Positions 11,496 through 22,654 of a stretch of 64,000 bases of DNA are shown here, one piece after another; position 1 is the first letter of the stretch; every line of letters starts with the position of its first letter. The stretch covers positions 8,205,739 through 8,269,738 of the forward strand of contig OX336340.1 of assembly GCA_946902875.1 (NCBI GenBank). Reading direction: 5' to 3'. The notes beneath the pieces are model-generated. The model searched no databases. It had not been told where the DNA came from and was given only the letters and a program-made list of their open reading frames with translations. The DNA is from Nematopogon swammerdamellus (lineage: Eukaryota; Arthropoda; Insecta; Lepidoptera; Adelidae). Both the position numbers and the translations under genes were made by a program.

Positions 11496-12337
11496 TACGA
11501 ATATGTAGGTAATAGTGTTACTGCGGCAACACAAACCCGATATAAACGCAACTGCACAACACATACCCTATACAAATGCAACTGCACCTAAGCACTCAAG
11601 CGTTGAGCTCTAAAACGTGATATAACTGGCAGTTAGCTCATTACCACGAGAACCCTATGTATACTGGCCATGGATGCACGATATTTAGAGACCCATCTGA
11701 TTTTAATCTCTATGCAGTGTAGAATAAGGTTCAGTATGCGAACAGATTTTCTGGCGCCAGCTGTAGAGTTTCGTTACAGCTTTCTTGCTAAATGAACGTA
11801 TTTAATAAACCTAAATTAATTAAATTTGTGTTGTTTTAATAATTAAAGTATTGCTACAATTACACTATATCCTAATAAATAAAGAGCAAATATTTAACGA
11901 CATACGTCTATCTATCTAAATTATCTGTTAGATATAATTAAACGGGAGTTGAAGAGCAAACCCTGCCAGCAAATTGTCACGACTTTGTATAATGTGGTAT
12001 AATTTTTTTTATTTAAAAGGTGTTAATTTTAGTTTTAGTTTTTTTTCATTGTTATCCATATATGAAATATTACTTACATTGTAGGTTCTTGCACTGGAGT
12101 GATAAATTTGTTGTTTTACTCATTTAATTGGAAATATATTAAATAATGTTGTAAAAAAACTTGTATATAAATTGATATATTTTTCTTAGATTAAAATGTA
12201 TTTAAAAATATCTATGCGCTACCACCGCGCCGCGCCGTCGCTTATGAGTCGAGAACTACTGAATCGATTCGCATAGGAGTTTTACTCACGTGTTCAGTCA
12301 GACACAACTAAGGATGGCTATATACATATATGATGTA

Positions 12338-12657
12338 CCGTGTGGGGCCGGTACTTTAAAAGAATAGCCCCACTGCATCTCTCCCCGTGTATGTTGTAAA
12401 AGGCGACTAAGGGATATGACTCCCTTCTTATATTACTAGGTGGTAGGGTTTAACCCGCCCGGGTTGGTACCACCGCACTGAATGAAAGATCGGTCGAAAC
12501 GGCTATGTAAATAGTTTGTGTTTTCCGTCCAGTTCAGTGTAGCCGGCACGACCGAAGGGAAGCACTGACGTGGCACCAAGTTCATCCGGTGTTATGGGCT
12601 GACATCACGGATGTTGTAGGTGATGTAGCCAACCGTGTCAGATTCCACAAAAAAAAA
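12338..12657 (+). mobile_element. SINE variant without the tRNA/5S head
   Basis: This copy has the upstream TACCGTGTGGGGCCGG module joined directly to the body at GGATATGACTCCCTTCTTAT, skipping the whole tRNA/5S head. The body and A-rich end match the other copies. The copy at 28758-29018 has the same head-less junction (GGATATGAATCCCTTCTTAT), so this is a subfamily and not a private deletion. A short fragment of the AGCTTTTGCCCGC-type repeat follows at 12670-12705. Confidence 0.8.
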
Positions 12658-13476
12658 AAATATATATATTTTCATGAAGCGAAGCCTTGGGAACAGCTAG
12701 TTTTTGATAAAGTTATAATAATAACTGTCCGTAAAATAAAATCTAAAATCGATTATTCACTACTTTCTAAAATAAGTAAAGTGAACTAAAAATGCCTTAA
12801 ATGAAAACAGAAAATGTTACAGCATTGTTATTGCGATAAATTGTAGCAATAAAGTTTTCCGCTGTATGTATTTCAATAATATAACAAAAACAAGCAACGC
12901 TCACATCTATTAGCAAATAAAATACCGCCATAAAGAAGATGAATGTAATCCGAACAGCCCAAGGAGGCTCGGGGCCCGCGGGGGAGGCTAAGCGAAGTTG
13001 CGTTACGCGCAATTTGCAACTCTAACAACAGAAAAGAAATCAAACAAAAAACTCAAAGTAGGGACAAACTAAGTAGCCATAAATATGTAGGTGGTCCTGT
13101 GGAAAACCTTTGAAAGGGAACTCTTCTGAGAATGAGAACGAACGAGAAAACTATTGGCATGGCAAATAGTTGTGACAGGAATAAATGAGCTAGAATGGAC
13201 TGAGACGCCACGAGTGCATATCATATAGTCAGTATCATAATATCAGTATCATATAGTCAGTATCATAATATTACCACATTACACGTTGTTCTTGTCGGAT
13301 CTACGTGCCATATCTGTCCTTCCCTTGGGTCGTGTCAGCTGCACTGAAATAGCTGGAAAATACAAAAAAAAAGCAGAAGTTATCTGCTTATCATACGTAT
13401 CATAAATACTAATAATAAATCTGTAAGGGATGGTCATGGAGTAATTTTCTTTGTTTAATGACAATGAGATACGCGT

Positions 13477-13768
13477 TTGTAGACTCTATGTATGACACTA
13501 AAACTAAATTGACGATTTTTAGAAATCTTTTCAGTATGTATGTATTTATGTATTCCTCCATAGCTCTTAAACCGATCATTCGAATTCGATGAAACTTGGT
13601 ACAAGCACTAGGCTAAATAAAATTCAGTTTCGATTACGATAAGATGTGGCTCTCATACAAACCGAATTGTTCCGCGCGCCGAAATAAAGGTACGGTAGCG
13701 GGCTTACTTACTTTCTTCTTATTAAATACGAATTTCACGCGAGCGAAGCCGCAAGCAAAAGCTAGTGC
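13477..13768 (-). repeat. Minus-strand copy of the AGCTTTTGCCCGC family
   Basis: The reverse complement starts CTAGCTTTTGCTTGCGGCTT and runs through the same internal words as 3795-4110, including CGGTTTGTATGAGAGCCACA. Two tandem copies of a ~28-bp unit (ATCATATAGTCAGTATCATA) lie just to the left at 13217-13272. Confidence 0.65.
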
Positions 13769-14318
13769 GTAATACATGGTAGCCACTAAAAAAGAAAGGA
13801 GCGACCGGAAGGAGTCACATTGCCACCATTACCGGAAAACAAGAAGAGACAAAAATATGTTGTAACCATTTGCGATACGTGCGACTATTGCAGTTACGTG
13901 TCGAAATTTTCAGTATTGTCTCGCTCGTGTTTAGTGTCCGAACCCTATATTACCCTTGCGAAACTAACTTTCTATGAAAATTTGTTTCGCTGAAACTTAT
14001 AAGTCGTGTGATAAAAATAATTTCTGCATAATCCTGCTCGAGTGAAACAAATCGCATTTGATCGGTTTTATAATAGCTTTCCGCGTCTACTCATTGTCAC
14101 AGCTAACCGTACGTTTCGGTTTTCTCACTGATATTTTCAGTAATCCACAACGTCTGTCTCCAGGTAATTACGTGGCTAGCGGCTCACGGGAGAGTGTCGG
14201 CAACCAGGATTTTCAGGCTTACTGTTAATCTGCCATGCTCCTAGAACATAGAAACTCAAGTAAACTCTGCAAGAATTGACCAACGAGTGAAATCGTGTCA
14301 CTTTGTCATACCTCGATT

Positions 14319-14492
14319 CATCATCATCATCATCATCATCAGCCTGTATCGGTCCACTGTTGGACATAGGCCTCTCCCAAGGCACGCCACCACACGCGGT
14401 CTTCCGCTCTTCTCATCCATCCACTCCCGGCTACCTTTTTTAGGTCATCTGTCCACCTAGCCGGGGGGCGTCCCACGCTACGTTTGCTTGTA
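14319..14492 (-). mobile_element. RTE-type LINE 3' terminus with (ATG)n tail
   Basis: The minus strand gives an undamaged C-terminal reading frame: RSVGRPPARWTDDLKKVAG, then WMRRAEDRVWWRALGEA, then YVQQWTDTG and a TGA stop, directly followed by an (ATG)n microsatellite tail. This C-terminus and tail are typical of RTE elements in Lepidoptera. Only the last ~55 codons are present, so the copy is severely 5'-truncated. Confidence 0.85.
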
Positions 14493-16394
14493 CATACCTC
14501 GATTACTTAGACCAAAATTGGCAACATAGAACTTATATTGGAACATCAGTCGAGTAAGTACTTGTGAGAATGTAGGTAAAGTGGTTAAATAGTTTGAAAT
14601 ATAATTTACCTATATATTTCACTGGTAAATGGTTCAAAAACATCGAAAATATTATGTAGGTTTTAAATAAATTGCTGAATTTAACTGAAATTAATTAATG
14701 AGACTAAAAAAAATTTAATAAGCCTTTTTAAGGACAGAGAGTTTCGTAGCCATTGCCTTCTTCCAGGCAAGGCAAGTGTACAATGTTCCTTATACATACG
14801 TAATAGTGAGTAGAACGTTACAGGTGCCTGCTGACATTTTCACTTTTTTTCATCGAAAGAGCGACATAATATGGCGCCGAGCCACTCATAAGGTGTCTAA
14901 CGACACTCATGGATATTCGGCCGCATGCTTTGGGAAATAATACTATTGTCTCATGTCTAGCTACCCCAGATGCAATTTTTTCGGTAGGGGAGTGCAGGAA
15001 GTGTCGAAGAAGTGGAGTGGATATGTTTGTTTTTATTTTATTGCAAACCTACGAATTTAAACAGAAAAGTAGAAGATATCGACATAGTTATAATAATAAT
15101 CGAATAAAACCAAATTGTAAAATTAAAATCCTTTTTCCAATCTTACTCTAAAAAAGTATTGGACGTACGTGCGTCCAATACTTTTTTGTAAGTAAATTCA
15201 GAGGCATTGTCATAAGCTTTTTCTTACGAGCCAATTAAATCAAAAGCTACTGATCTGCCCTGAGTTCTAGCATTGCTAGATTCTATGCCCTTTCCACAAA
15301 TGTAGAATGTCCTTCGTTCCGTGAACATTGTTATTACGGGCTGAGCCGAGAGCGAGATCACACTACGGCGTGGTAAGCAAGCAAAGAGTAATTTGATCTC
15401 GTTATAAGTTCACCGTAGCGACCCCCGTGTTCATTAGATCAATACCTACGCGGGGTTAACGGGGAAATAATATAAGGGCCTGCGGTTTGAGATCATCCGA
15501 GGATAAGCGCTGTTCGACGATAATTAATATTAGGATTAGGGATGTGAGAACTTTTTGTTTGGTAGCACTTCTAATGTATGATTTGTTACCGGTTTTAGGG
15601 TTCTGTATGTACAGCTAGGAGCCTTCGCAAAGTCCATCTGTCCGTGCGTCTTAGTCTGTCGCAGCCTTCTAAATGCTGAAGTATAAGTCGGAACGGATTT
15701 AGAAGTTATTCGCTATAAAAGAAATTATATCAATGTTGATAATAAAATATTTTCTGATCCCCGTACCTACTTACACATGTATAGTGAGAATGTAAGTGAA
15801 GAATATTATGTGCAGCCCATCCGTATGTATCTTCTTTACAACATTTTATCACTATACTCTATTGTCCATGGTAATGCATGTCCGTTTATATTCTCATAAG
15901 TATATGAGTTAAACACCGCAAAAATTACAATATTTCGAGGAAACTTATTTTGAATAAGAAACACTTCAAATTATTTTATTTCACTTCAACACCTTTGGCT
16001 AAAATTTAGCTGCCGGTTAACTCCTGTCAAATGCATTAGAAACTTTATCGGACAAATAACTGTTGAACTAGACTTAACCGGAGATGGTGAAAACGGCCAT
16101 GAATGAAAAAAAAAGAAGTTTCCTACGAAACCCTAAGCGAACGAGTCTAACTCGCACTCGCCCATTTTTAATTAAGGGTCCTATAGTCCCGGGTTGACCC
16201 ACACAAGTAAGCACTGTTATACTATTACTTTCTGCTTGATTAAGTTTTCGTTTACATTGTCACATGTGTAAACATTGATACCGTCTAGTGCGTATAACAC
16301 TGTTACAATAAATTAGATGAGTATAAGTACTTTAATCGTTGTTTGTAAATTCAAATGCTAATTAATATTCAGCGTAATTTACAATGTAAATATG
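14493..16394. other. Non-coding DNA with a perfect 16-bp hairpin
   Basis: 15150-15187 is a perfect inverted repeat (AAAAAAGTATTGGACG and its complement) around a 6-nt loop. 14890-14920 shares GGTGTCTAACGA with 61940, a LINE-tail remnant. 15597-15720 resembles the GGGTTCTGTA repeat family that is better preserved at 58150-58855. No gene recognised. Confidence 0.45.
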
Positions 16395-16519
16395 TCATAA
16401 CTGGTAAATGTTAGGACTGAGCTTATCAAAACAATGTTCCAATAACAATTTTAGCTTAGCAGCATTTAAAGATCTAAGTAAGTACTCCAATTTTACTGAT
16501 TCGAATTCTAACTCTTTCA

Positions 16520-16592
16520 TACAAATAAAAATTTTAAGAACTGACTTCAAAGAAGAGAGGAATTGGACGATTTTGTATTTGACGATTGAAGA
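16520..16592. repeat. Direct repeat flanking exon B (left copy)
   Basis: The segment AAGAACTGACTTCAAAGAAG followed by GGACGATTTTGTATTTGACG is matched by a diverged copy at about 18235-18305 (AAGAACTGACTGCAAAGAAT and onward) in the same orientation. The two copies bracket exon B and the decayed coding sequence. It is probably a dispersed repeat of unknown class. Confidence 0.45.
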
Positions 16593-16656
16593 ATCTAGGT
16601 AGAGTAGGTGCCTATAGCAAGTAAACAATTATTATATTATCAAGTATACAACTCAC

Positions 16657-17107
16657 CGAACATTGGCGAGCGTGTGCCTCCTGCTCTTGAGGTAGCGCCC
16701 GTGGTACTTCTGCAGCTCCCCGATGCTGCCCTGCTCCGCTTGCATCCTGGCGACTGGCGGCAGAAGCTGCGACGTCGACTGCGAGGACGACTCCTCAACA
16801 GTCTGACTCGCCGGTGACACAGACACTGAGTTCGATACCCTCGATCTGTTCTTATTCGATCTTCTAGCGGTTAATGAAGCACATATTTTACTAGGAGAGG
16901 AGCTCCCAAAGCTTCTTCTCTTTCCGGAGCTTCTCGACGATGGTGCTGCACTTTCGACTGAGCTTTTCGTCGATTTGAAGGAAGGTGTCGGGGTGGAGTC
17001 GGCGGCGTCCTCGGGCAGCCAGTCGGTATCCTCTTCCTCCTCAATGCCGGGAAGCGGAGACTGCTGCCCCAGAGGCCGGGGCGACGAGACCACGGGCTCC
17101 GGTGGCA
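16657..17107 (-). CDS. Internal exon of an unidentified host gene (exon B)
   Basis: A 451-nt open segment on the minus strand is bounded by CTTGTATTGCAG (acceptor, ending at 17108) and GTGAGTTGTATAC (donor, starting at 16656). It begins in phase 1 (two leftover bases) and ends with two leftover bases. The ~149 residues are Ser-rich and largely disordered, with an acidic patch (GIEEEEDTDWLPED, residues about 24-37) and many S/T-P sites. They close with a basic segment, KYHGRYLKSRRHTLANV. RRHTL fits a basophilic-kinase or 14-3-3-type site, and a similar motif occurs in salt-inducible kinases, but that is a weak lead and I do not name the gene. Base composition is clearly richer in GC than the flanks. 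It could join exon A at 32021, whose phase matches. Confidence 0.75.
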
Positions 17108-17386
17108 CTGCAATACAAGCCGCTTGTGTTAACGTCATGAATAATGCAGCAGTATGTATTATATAAAATGATACAATAATAATTAGGATTCGAGTAGTGA
17201 TGTGACATTCGAATGGTAAGTGTTAATTAGGTCTGGGGCCATTGTGCCCGCTCCGAATACCCGAATGGATAAATATAAATCTTGCCCATTATATCCGTGC
17301 GTAGTTGATACAGGTAACAAAATAATCACACAAAATGTTAAAATGCCTCTAATTATTTTAATAAAATAAATGTATTGTGTATAAAA

Positions 17387-17994
17387 TCATGTACGTTCCC
17401 CGAAAGTAACATTCGGGTTGTTTTTACCCGCGAACACTTTTGTGGTGCGGGGTCGCTTGTCATGTATTGAGAAGCGCCTTCTCATGTTCTCCTTGCACTG
17501 CCACTGGCGCACAAAATAATAATTGAACTTCGTTGTTCCTTCGCGGGCAGTCTTGCCTTACCCCCGAAGGAACTAGGGCCAGAGATGAGAAGAGGCGGAC
17601 ATGGCGTTCTGAGGAAGCACTTTGTGTGATTTCAGCTCCTCGACCCTTTTCCTAATACCCTTAACAGAAGTGGAAGTAGCTCCTCATCACCTGTAAGCAG
17701 TAAGGCGTGCAGCTTCTCAATCGCGCTTATCGGGGCGACTTCAAAGTCAACGGAAATTTTTCCGGTGTCCTGTTACGTAATAGCCGCGAAGAGAGACCTA
17801 TGTGTGACCTGTCCTTTGTTGAGAAGTATTGCGTAAACTAGTGGCACATTATTGGTGCTCCAATTTGTGCTTCCGAGATCACTGCGTAGACTTAAATGTG
17901 TAGTCGAAGAAAAATGTGTCAGACGTCGCACAATGTAAGTAAAATACGGTCGAAGACAAATTTCATTTGCTAGCTGGCCGTACTTATTCTCCAT
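17387..17994 (-). pseudogene. Decayed protein-coding sequence, possibly a DNA transposase remnant
   Basis: Read on the minus strand from 17994, a protein-like frame includes NVPLVYAILLNKGQVTHRSL, then a TAA at 17773-17775, then in the same frame ISVDFEVAPISAIEKLHALL and ELLPLLLR. A one-base frame change near 17640 is followed by RVEELKSHKVLPQNAMS, two more stops near 17565-17580, then TKFNYYFVRQWQCKENMRRR and a basic tail to a TGA at 17387-17389. The VPLVYAILLNK...DFE...AI spacing resembles the middle of MULE-type DDE transposases, but the expected residues after it do not fit well. It may be a retrocopy or another transposon protein. It lies in what would be the intron between exons A and B. 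Confidence 0.5.
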
Positions 17995-18639
17995 ACATAT
18001 ATGAATTCGGATATAATGGTTCCAATAATATTATTTAATTATAAAATTTTCTGAATATCAGATTTTGCGGATATGATCCTACTTAAAAATAAATAAAAAC
18101 TGATATAATGGGGACTGGCATTCAAATTCGGATATAATGGTTTAAGACTGTTAATTATATCAACAAGTTTGTATACAACAGATTGGTAAGGTAAGGATGT
18201 AACGCTGGATTGTTTGCTGCTTCGCACAATGTTGTTCATACAAATACAAACAAGAACTGACTGCAAAGAATAGAGGAATTTGACGATTTTGTAGGTGACA
18301 ATTGATAATATTATTATAGTTTGATTCGCGATCCTGTAATGGTCGATAATATTTAGTGAATAAGTTTAGTGAATAATGTTTGCGAAACTTTTAGTGGCAG
18401 TATAACACATTGAACAATTTTATAGTGATAAATAATTCAAATGTCAGTACTAATTAGTAGCGCGGGATAGCATTGCAACATATAGGTACGTATATAAGCA
18501 TTGCACTATGAATAGTTCAAGCAGACTCTAGAGACATTGTTGGGCTATTAGATAAACTGGCACTAAGGGAGCGTTCTGGAATGGGCCAAACGTGTCAAAG
18601 CATTCCAGAACATCAAGCGAGCTCTCAAGTCTGATTTAT

Positions 18640-18783
18640 GCCCACTTGCACCAACACGAGTTTAGAGTTAAATAGCGAGTTATGGATTTAAACGCGGTTC
18701 AAACGCGGTTCCCACATACAACGGGTGCTAGTTTAACGAGTTAAACTGGTTTATAGTTAAATTCGTGTTGGTGCAAGTGGGCC
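18640..18783. mobile_element. Short foldback MITE (GCCCACTTGCACC ends)
   Basis: Terminal inverted repeats: GCCCACTTGCACCAACACGA at the left and the same sequence reverse complemented at the right. The arms continue with weaker pairing around a GGTTCAAACGCGGTTC centre. About 144 bp, no coding capacity. Confidence 0.75.
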
Positions 18784-18907
18784 TTAGTACTAGTGATGCC
18801 ATTTAGCCGAGCTTAGGGATTAGTTGATTAAATATACAAATCCTGAGAAGTATCACCGTGACTGACCTATCAACGTAAGTTATATTTCAAAATCGGTCAA
18901 GTGCGAG

Positions 18908-19046
18908 TTTTTTTTTATGTAATCCGGTATGGGTGGCTGAGTAAGAGGGGCCAAAGCACATGCTCTGACTAGCCAATATCACCTCCGAGAAGGTAGGTGC
19001 CATACCGGAGACTTCCCTGGATTGCTGGCTATACTGGACTAGAGGA
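18908..19046 (-). mobile_element. 3' part of the second (tRNA-Leu/Ser-like) SINE family
   Basis: The T run at 18908-18916 is the poly-A tail on the minus strand, followed by ATGTAATCCGGTATGGGTGG and ATCACCTCCGAGAAGGTAGG. Homology with the full copy at 57149-57551 stops near 19046, so the copy is 5'-truncated. Confidence 0.75.
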
Positions 19047-19567
19047 TGTGTATTAGTTTTACTCATGCACGGAGGGTTGCGTAGATCTGCTATACCATAC
19101 CTGTCAAAAAACCGTATCCGTCTATCTTTTGTCTGGTTGCGATGCAAAGTACCTGTGGCGCCATCATTATTTAGTAGTATGAATATGTACTAATCAATTT
19201 TAATCATGTTTCTTGTAGGGGGACCGCTTAATTTTTTAGAACCATACTGAATATTCATATGACATATTGCTAACGTTGTGTGAACCTAGAGAAATCATTA
19301 TCAAATTTGAATGCCGATTGCCGACACAGTGTTTTTCGCCCACTGCTATAGACATGCCTTTCCAATATTCCTTAATCCGTTAGGGCGGGCCTTCTTCACG
19401 GTACGCAACCACGACTTGCGTTTGAAGTTCTTAGCGACACATGAACAGTTAATTATGATTACCCAGAAAAACATTCAATCAAACTTTCTCCTTTGTATAT
19501 TCATCGGAGGTATTGCGAAAGGATTTTCTTATCTTATCTTATCAGAAACATTCACATCCAATGTGTG

Positions 19568-19650
19568 GAGAACAGTTGTATCTGTCTACTGGGAAACAGG
19601 TGTGACGCTATGTATGTATATGTATGAAACAAAAACAATATTAAAAAATA
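19568..19650 (+). mobile_element. LINE tail fragment
   Basis: The sequence ACTGGGAAACAGGTGTGACG followed by CTATGTATGTAT matches the terminal segment of the LINE at 3095-3372 on the opposite strand, including the TATG tail. Confidence 0.5.
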
Positions 19651-19938
19651 AATTAAATGTATAGGTTCATGTTTAGTTTTATTTTGTTAGATAGGTAAGT
19701 TTTGTTTTAGGTTAGTTTTAATTATTAATGATTTAAATAGTTTATATCTTAAAAAAAATAATTATTAAATAAAAAAAACCCACCCGGAAATTTTTCGTAT
19801 GAAACAATTGGATGATGTGTTTGGACCATGTTTGGACTAATATTATTATTTGAATGTTTTCAGACGTTGGTCGAGAGAGTTCTACGTAATATTGTCACTA
19901 TAAAATACTCTGTGATAACGTTATTTCAAACACTTTTG

Positions 19939-20415
19939 TACCGTGTGGGGTCGGTACTTAAAAAGAATAGCCCCACTGCATCTCTCCCCGTCGCATGTCG
20001 TAAAAGTCGACTAAGGGATAAGAAAATTCGTCAGCCTCGGTAGCTCAGTGGCGCGGTTGGTTAGTCAACTGTTATTAAGCAACGCTGAGCGCGGTCAGTG
20101 ATTGGATGGGTGACCGCTCGACCGTTGGAGGCTGACCGTGGTTCGGATTCCACGTTAAACTGTAGGTCCCTTCCCTTCTTACTTTACTAGGTGGTAGGGT
20201 TTATCCCGGCCGGGTTGGTACCACCGCACTGAACGAAACGTCGGTCGAAACGGCTATGTAAATAGTTCGTGTTTTCCGTCCAGTTTAGTGTAGCCGACAT
20301 GAAATGAAGGGAAGCACTGACATGGCACCTAGTTCACCCTGTGTTATGGGCTGACATCACGGATGTTGTAGGTGATGTAGCCAACCGTGTCAGGTTCCAT
20401 AAAAAAAAAAAAAAA
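19939..20415 (+). mobile_element. Full-length modular SINE (module, tRNA/5S head, body, poly-A)
   Basis: The most complete copy. Order: TACCGTGTGGGGTCGG module (19939-20025); linker AAAATTCG; tRNA-like head GCCTCGGTAGCTCAGTGG; 5S-like segment TTAAGCAACGCTGAGCGCGG then GATTGGATGGGTGACCGC; B-box-like GTGGTTCGGATTCCACG; body with CTAGGTGGTAGGG and GGTTGGTACCACCGCACTG; 3' end CCGTGTCAGGTTCC and about 18 A residues. It gives the reference layout for the truncated and head-less copies elsewhere. Transcription would be by RNA polymerase III from the internal boxes. Confidence 0.88.
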
Positions 20416-20549
20416 CTCTAAATAATGTGTTTTAGTATGAGCTGCGCACAATTTCATCGTTCATATTTACTTACATTAAACATATTCTGCTACAGTATTT
20501 GTCATTGTCAAATGAAACGTTTTGAAATAAAGGCAAGAACTTTTTAAGC

Positions 20550-20720
20550 GATTTAAAAAAAAGGAGGAGATTCTCAATTCGTCTGAATCTTTTTTTTATA
20601 TATTTATGTTCAGCGATAATTCTTTGCCACGTGGACCGATTTGGATAATTATTTTTATTAGAAAGGGGATACATTAGGAGTGGTTCCGTATAAATTTGGT
20701 CAAGTTCTGGTGATATGATC
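20550..20720 (+). repeat. Fragment of the AAACCGACTTC family
   Basis: AAAAAAGGAGGAGATTCTCA followed by a T run, GTGGACCGATTTGGATAATT and GTGGTTCCGTATAAATTTGG. It corresponds to the left part of the copy at 7668. Confidence 0.5.
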
Positions 20721-20775
20721 TATGAGAAAATCATCAAACTCTTAAATTTGCAAGCATGTGCATGACAAATGCACA

Positions 20776-20895
20776 TGTCCTGGCCGGCCGACATGGTATT
20801 CGCAGCTCCCGTAAATATCCGAATGCCCGTGGGCGCCGTCGGACTTTACCTCTGCGTTAGTCTGGCGCGCGCCATATGTCGTGCTTCCCATTTCC
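20776..20895 (+). mobile_element. LINE 3'-terminal fragment, inverted partner of 21955-22060
   Basis: GGCCGGCCGACATGGTATTC, then ATGCCCGTGGGCGCCGTCGG and GCGCGCGCCATATGTCG match the reverse complement of 21955-22060. It encodes the low-complexity C-terminal extension of the LINE tail described there. Confidence 0.65.
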
Positions 20896-21954
20896 CATCC
20901 CAAAAAATTTCGAATCTTTTTATGCTGGAAAGGATGTACTTCAAGGGGGTTGGAGTCGGTCTTTAACGAAAAAGAGTTATTTCTCTCTCATTTCTGCTGC
21001 TTATTCCACGTCACACCATTATGTATACTAATCACTGAATACTAATCATAACATATATATATATTAATCACACACACACATGCTACGTGTATATTTGAAA
21101 GTAACAATTTTAAAATGCAACCTATTTTATGTATGTACCAGGTAAACGCGAAAACGGCTAAACCGAATTACTTGCAGTTTTACTATTAAAATGTGTATAT
21201 CTATAAAACATATATAGATTATTATAGGCTTTCGTACAAACAGGGTTTTACTAGGTCTATTGTAAAAAATTACTTTAAACTCAGATTCCCGGGGCTATTT
21301 GAAGCAAAAACAGTTAAATGACATTTTCTTCTACGGTGGAAATTTTACCCCATACAATACTTAATTCGTATCACAAAACTCCACCGTGCGCACGGGCATA
21401 TGCTTACACTCCGCGCGCGCGCCACCCGTTTAGTTCGCAATCCATAGGTCAATGTTTTGAGTGCGAAAACGAATTTAATTAATATATCCATAAAAACTGT
21501 GCACATGTAGAAACAAAATTATTAATTTATATTTGCTCCAAACAAACTGAGGAATATATATTATGGGTAACTAATGACTATTCGTCCTGTAATAATCCCT
21601 TATTAATCACAATATCTACCCAATGGGTCAGGTCAATGGATATTTCAATATTATGAACGAAAATATATGAAGACGGGTGATTCCACTTTATAACAGCCTA
21701 TGCAAACGGCCACCCAGTGTAGTGTACAGTACAAGTAGGTACATAATCTCACTTTAATTTCAGCAGTTAGCATGCACAGCAATGCACAGTATATTACGTG
21801 CATTCTAGTCTAGAATATATAACGAGCTAGTCGCCAACGATGATACCCTCTTTAGCTAATTGCTTACTTGGAACTTGCCCTTACATAATACTTATTGGCA
21901 TCTTTGTTTGCGGACCTGTTTGTCACACGAAACGTTTATTTTTATTTTTATGGG

Positions 21955-22275
21955 AAGCTCGATATATGGCGCGCGTCAGACTAACGCAGACGTGTAGTCC
22001 GACGGCGCCCACGGGCATTGGGATATTTACAGGGCCTGCGAATACCATGTCGGCCGGCTATGTGCACCGTTACATTATGTTTGAAGGACCTCAGACTGTG
22101 CATTAGAGGAAAGCCGTGCTGGCCTGACAGGTGCCTAATCACGCCCCTCTTGTAGGACCCGAGACTGTACTTGGAGAGAAATACATGGACAGGGAGAGCG
22201 TTCCAGAGTTTACCGGTTCTGTAGAGGACTGGAATCACTGGAATTTTCTTAGAAGGGAAATAGCGCATTACTCGT
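21955..22275 (-). pseudogene. LINE C-terminal coding fragment
   Basis: The minus-strand frame contains VLYRTGKLWNALPVHVFLSK, then GSYKRGVIRHLSGQHG. This is the conserved RT(A/G)KLWN(A/S)LP...F....F+ pattern at the C-terminus of CR1/Jockey-type LINE polyproteins. The frame stays open into the 3' extension shared with 20776. The RT is absent. Diverged relatives are at 24425-24730 (plus) and 61892-62110 (minus). Confidence 0.7.
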
Positions 22276-22366
22276 ATTATATGGAGAGTATACTATGAAT
22301 TTATACATGTACATGGTCATGAGATGGTCATGGAGTAAGTTACTTTATTTTAAGAAATACTGAGTT

Positions 22367-22490
22367 TGTAGACTCTCTGTATGATACTAAAGCTAAATTG
22401 ACGATTTTTAGAAATCTTTTCTGTATGTATGTATGTATGTTCCACTATAACTCTTAAACCGATCATCCGAATTCGATGAAACTTGTATAC
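22367..22490 (-). repeat. Fragment of the AGCTTTTGCCCGC family
   Basis: TTGTAGACTCTCTGTATGAT and AAATTGACGATTTTTAGAAA match the end of the copies at 13477 and 3795; the AGCTTTTGCCCGC end itself is missing. Confidence 0.6.
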
Positions 22491-22654
22491 GTGTATGGAT
22501 CATATATATATATATGTATAAGGCTCAGAAGGCCTTATCCCTGAATATAATTTCCCCACGCAACCGTAGCTATTACTCAATAATAAAAATAATTTTCAAA
22601 AGTATCAGACTTATGTGTGTGCACAGGTGACGTAACATTCAGTGTTTTAACGAG

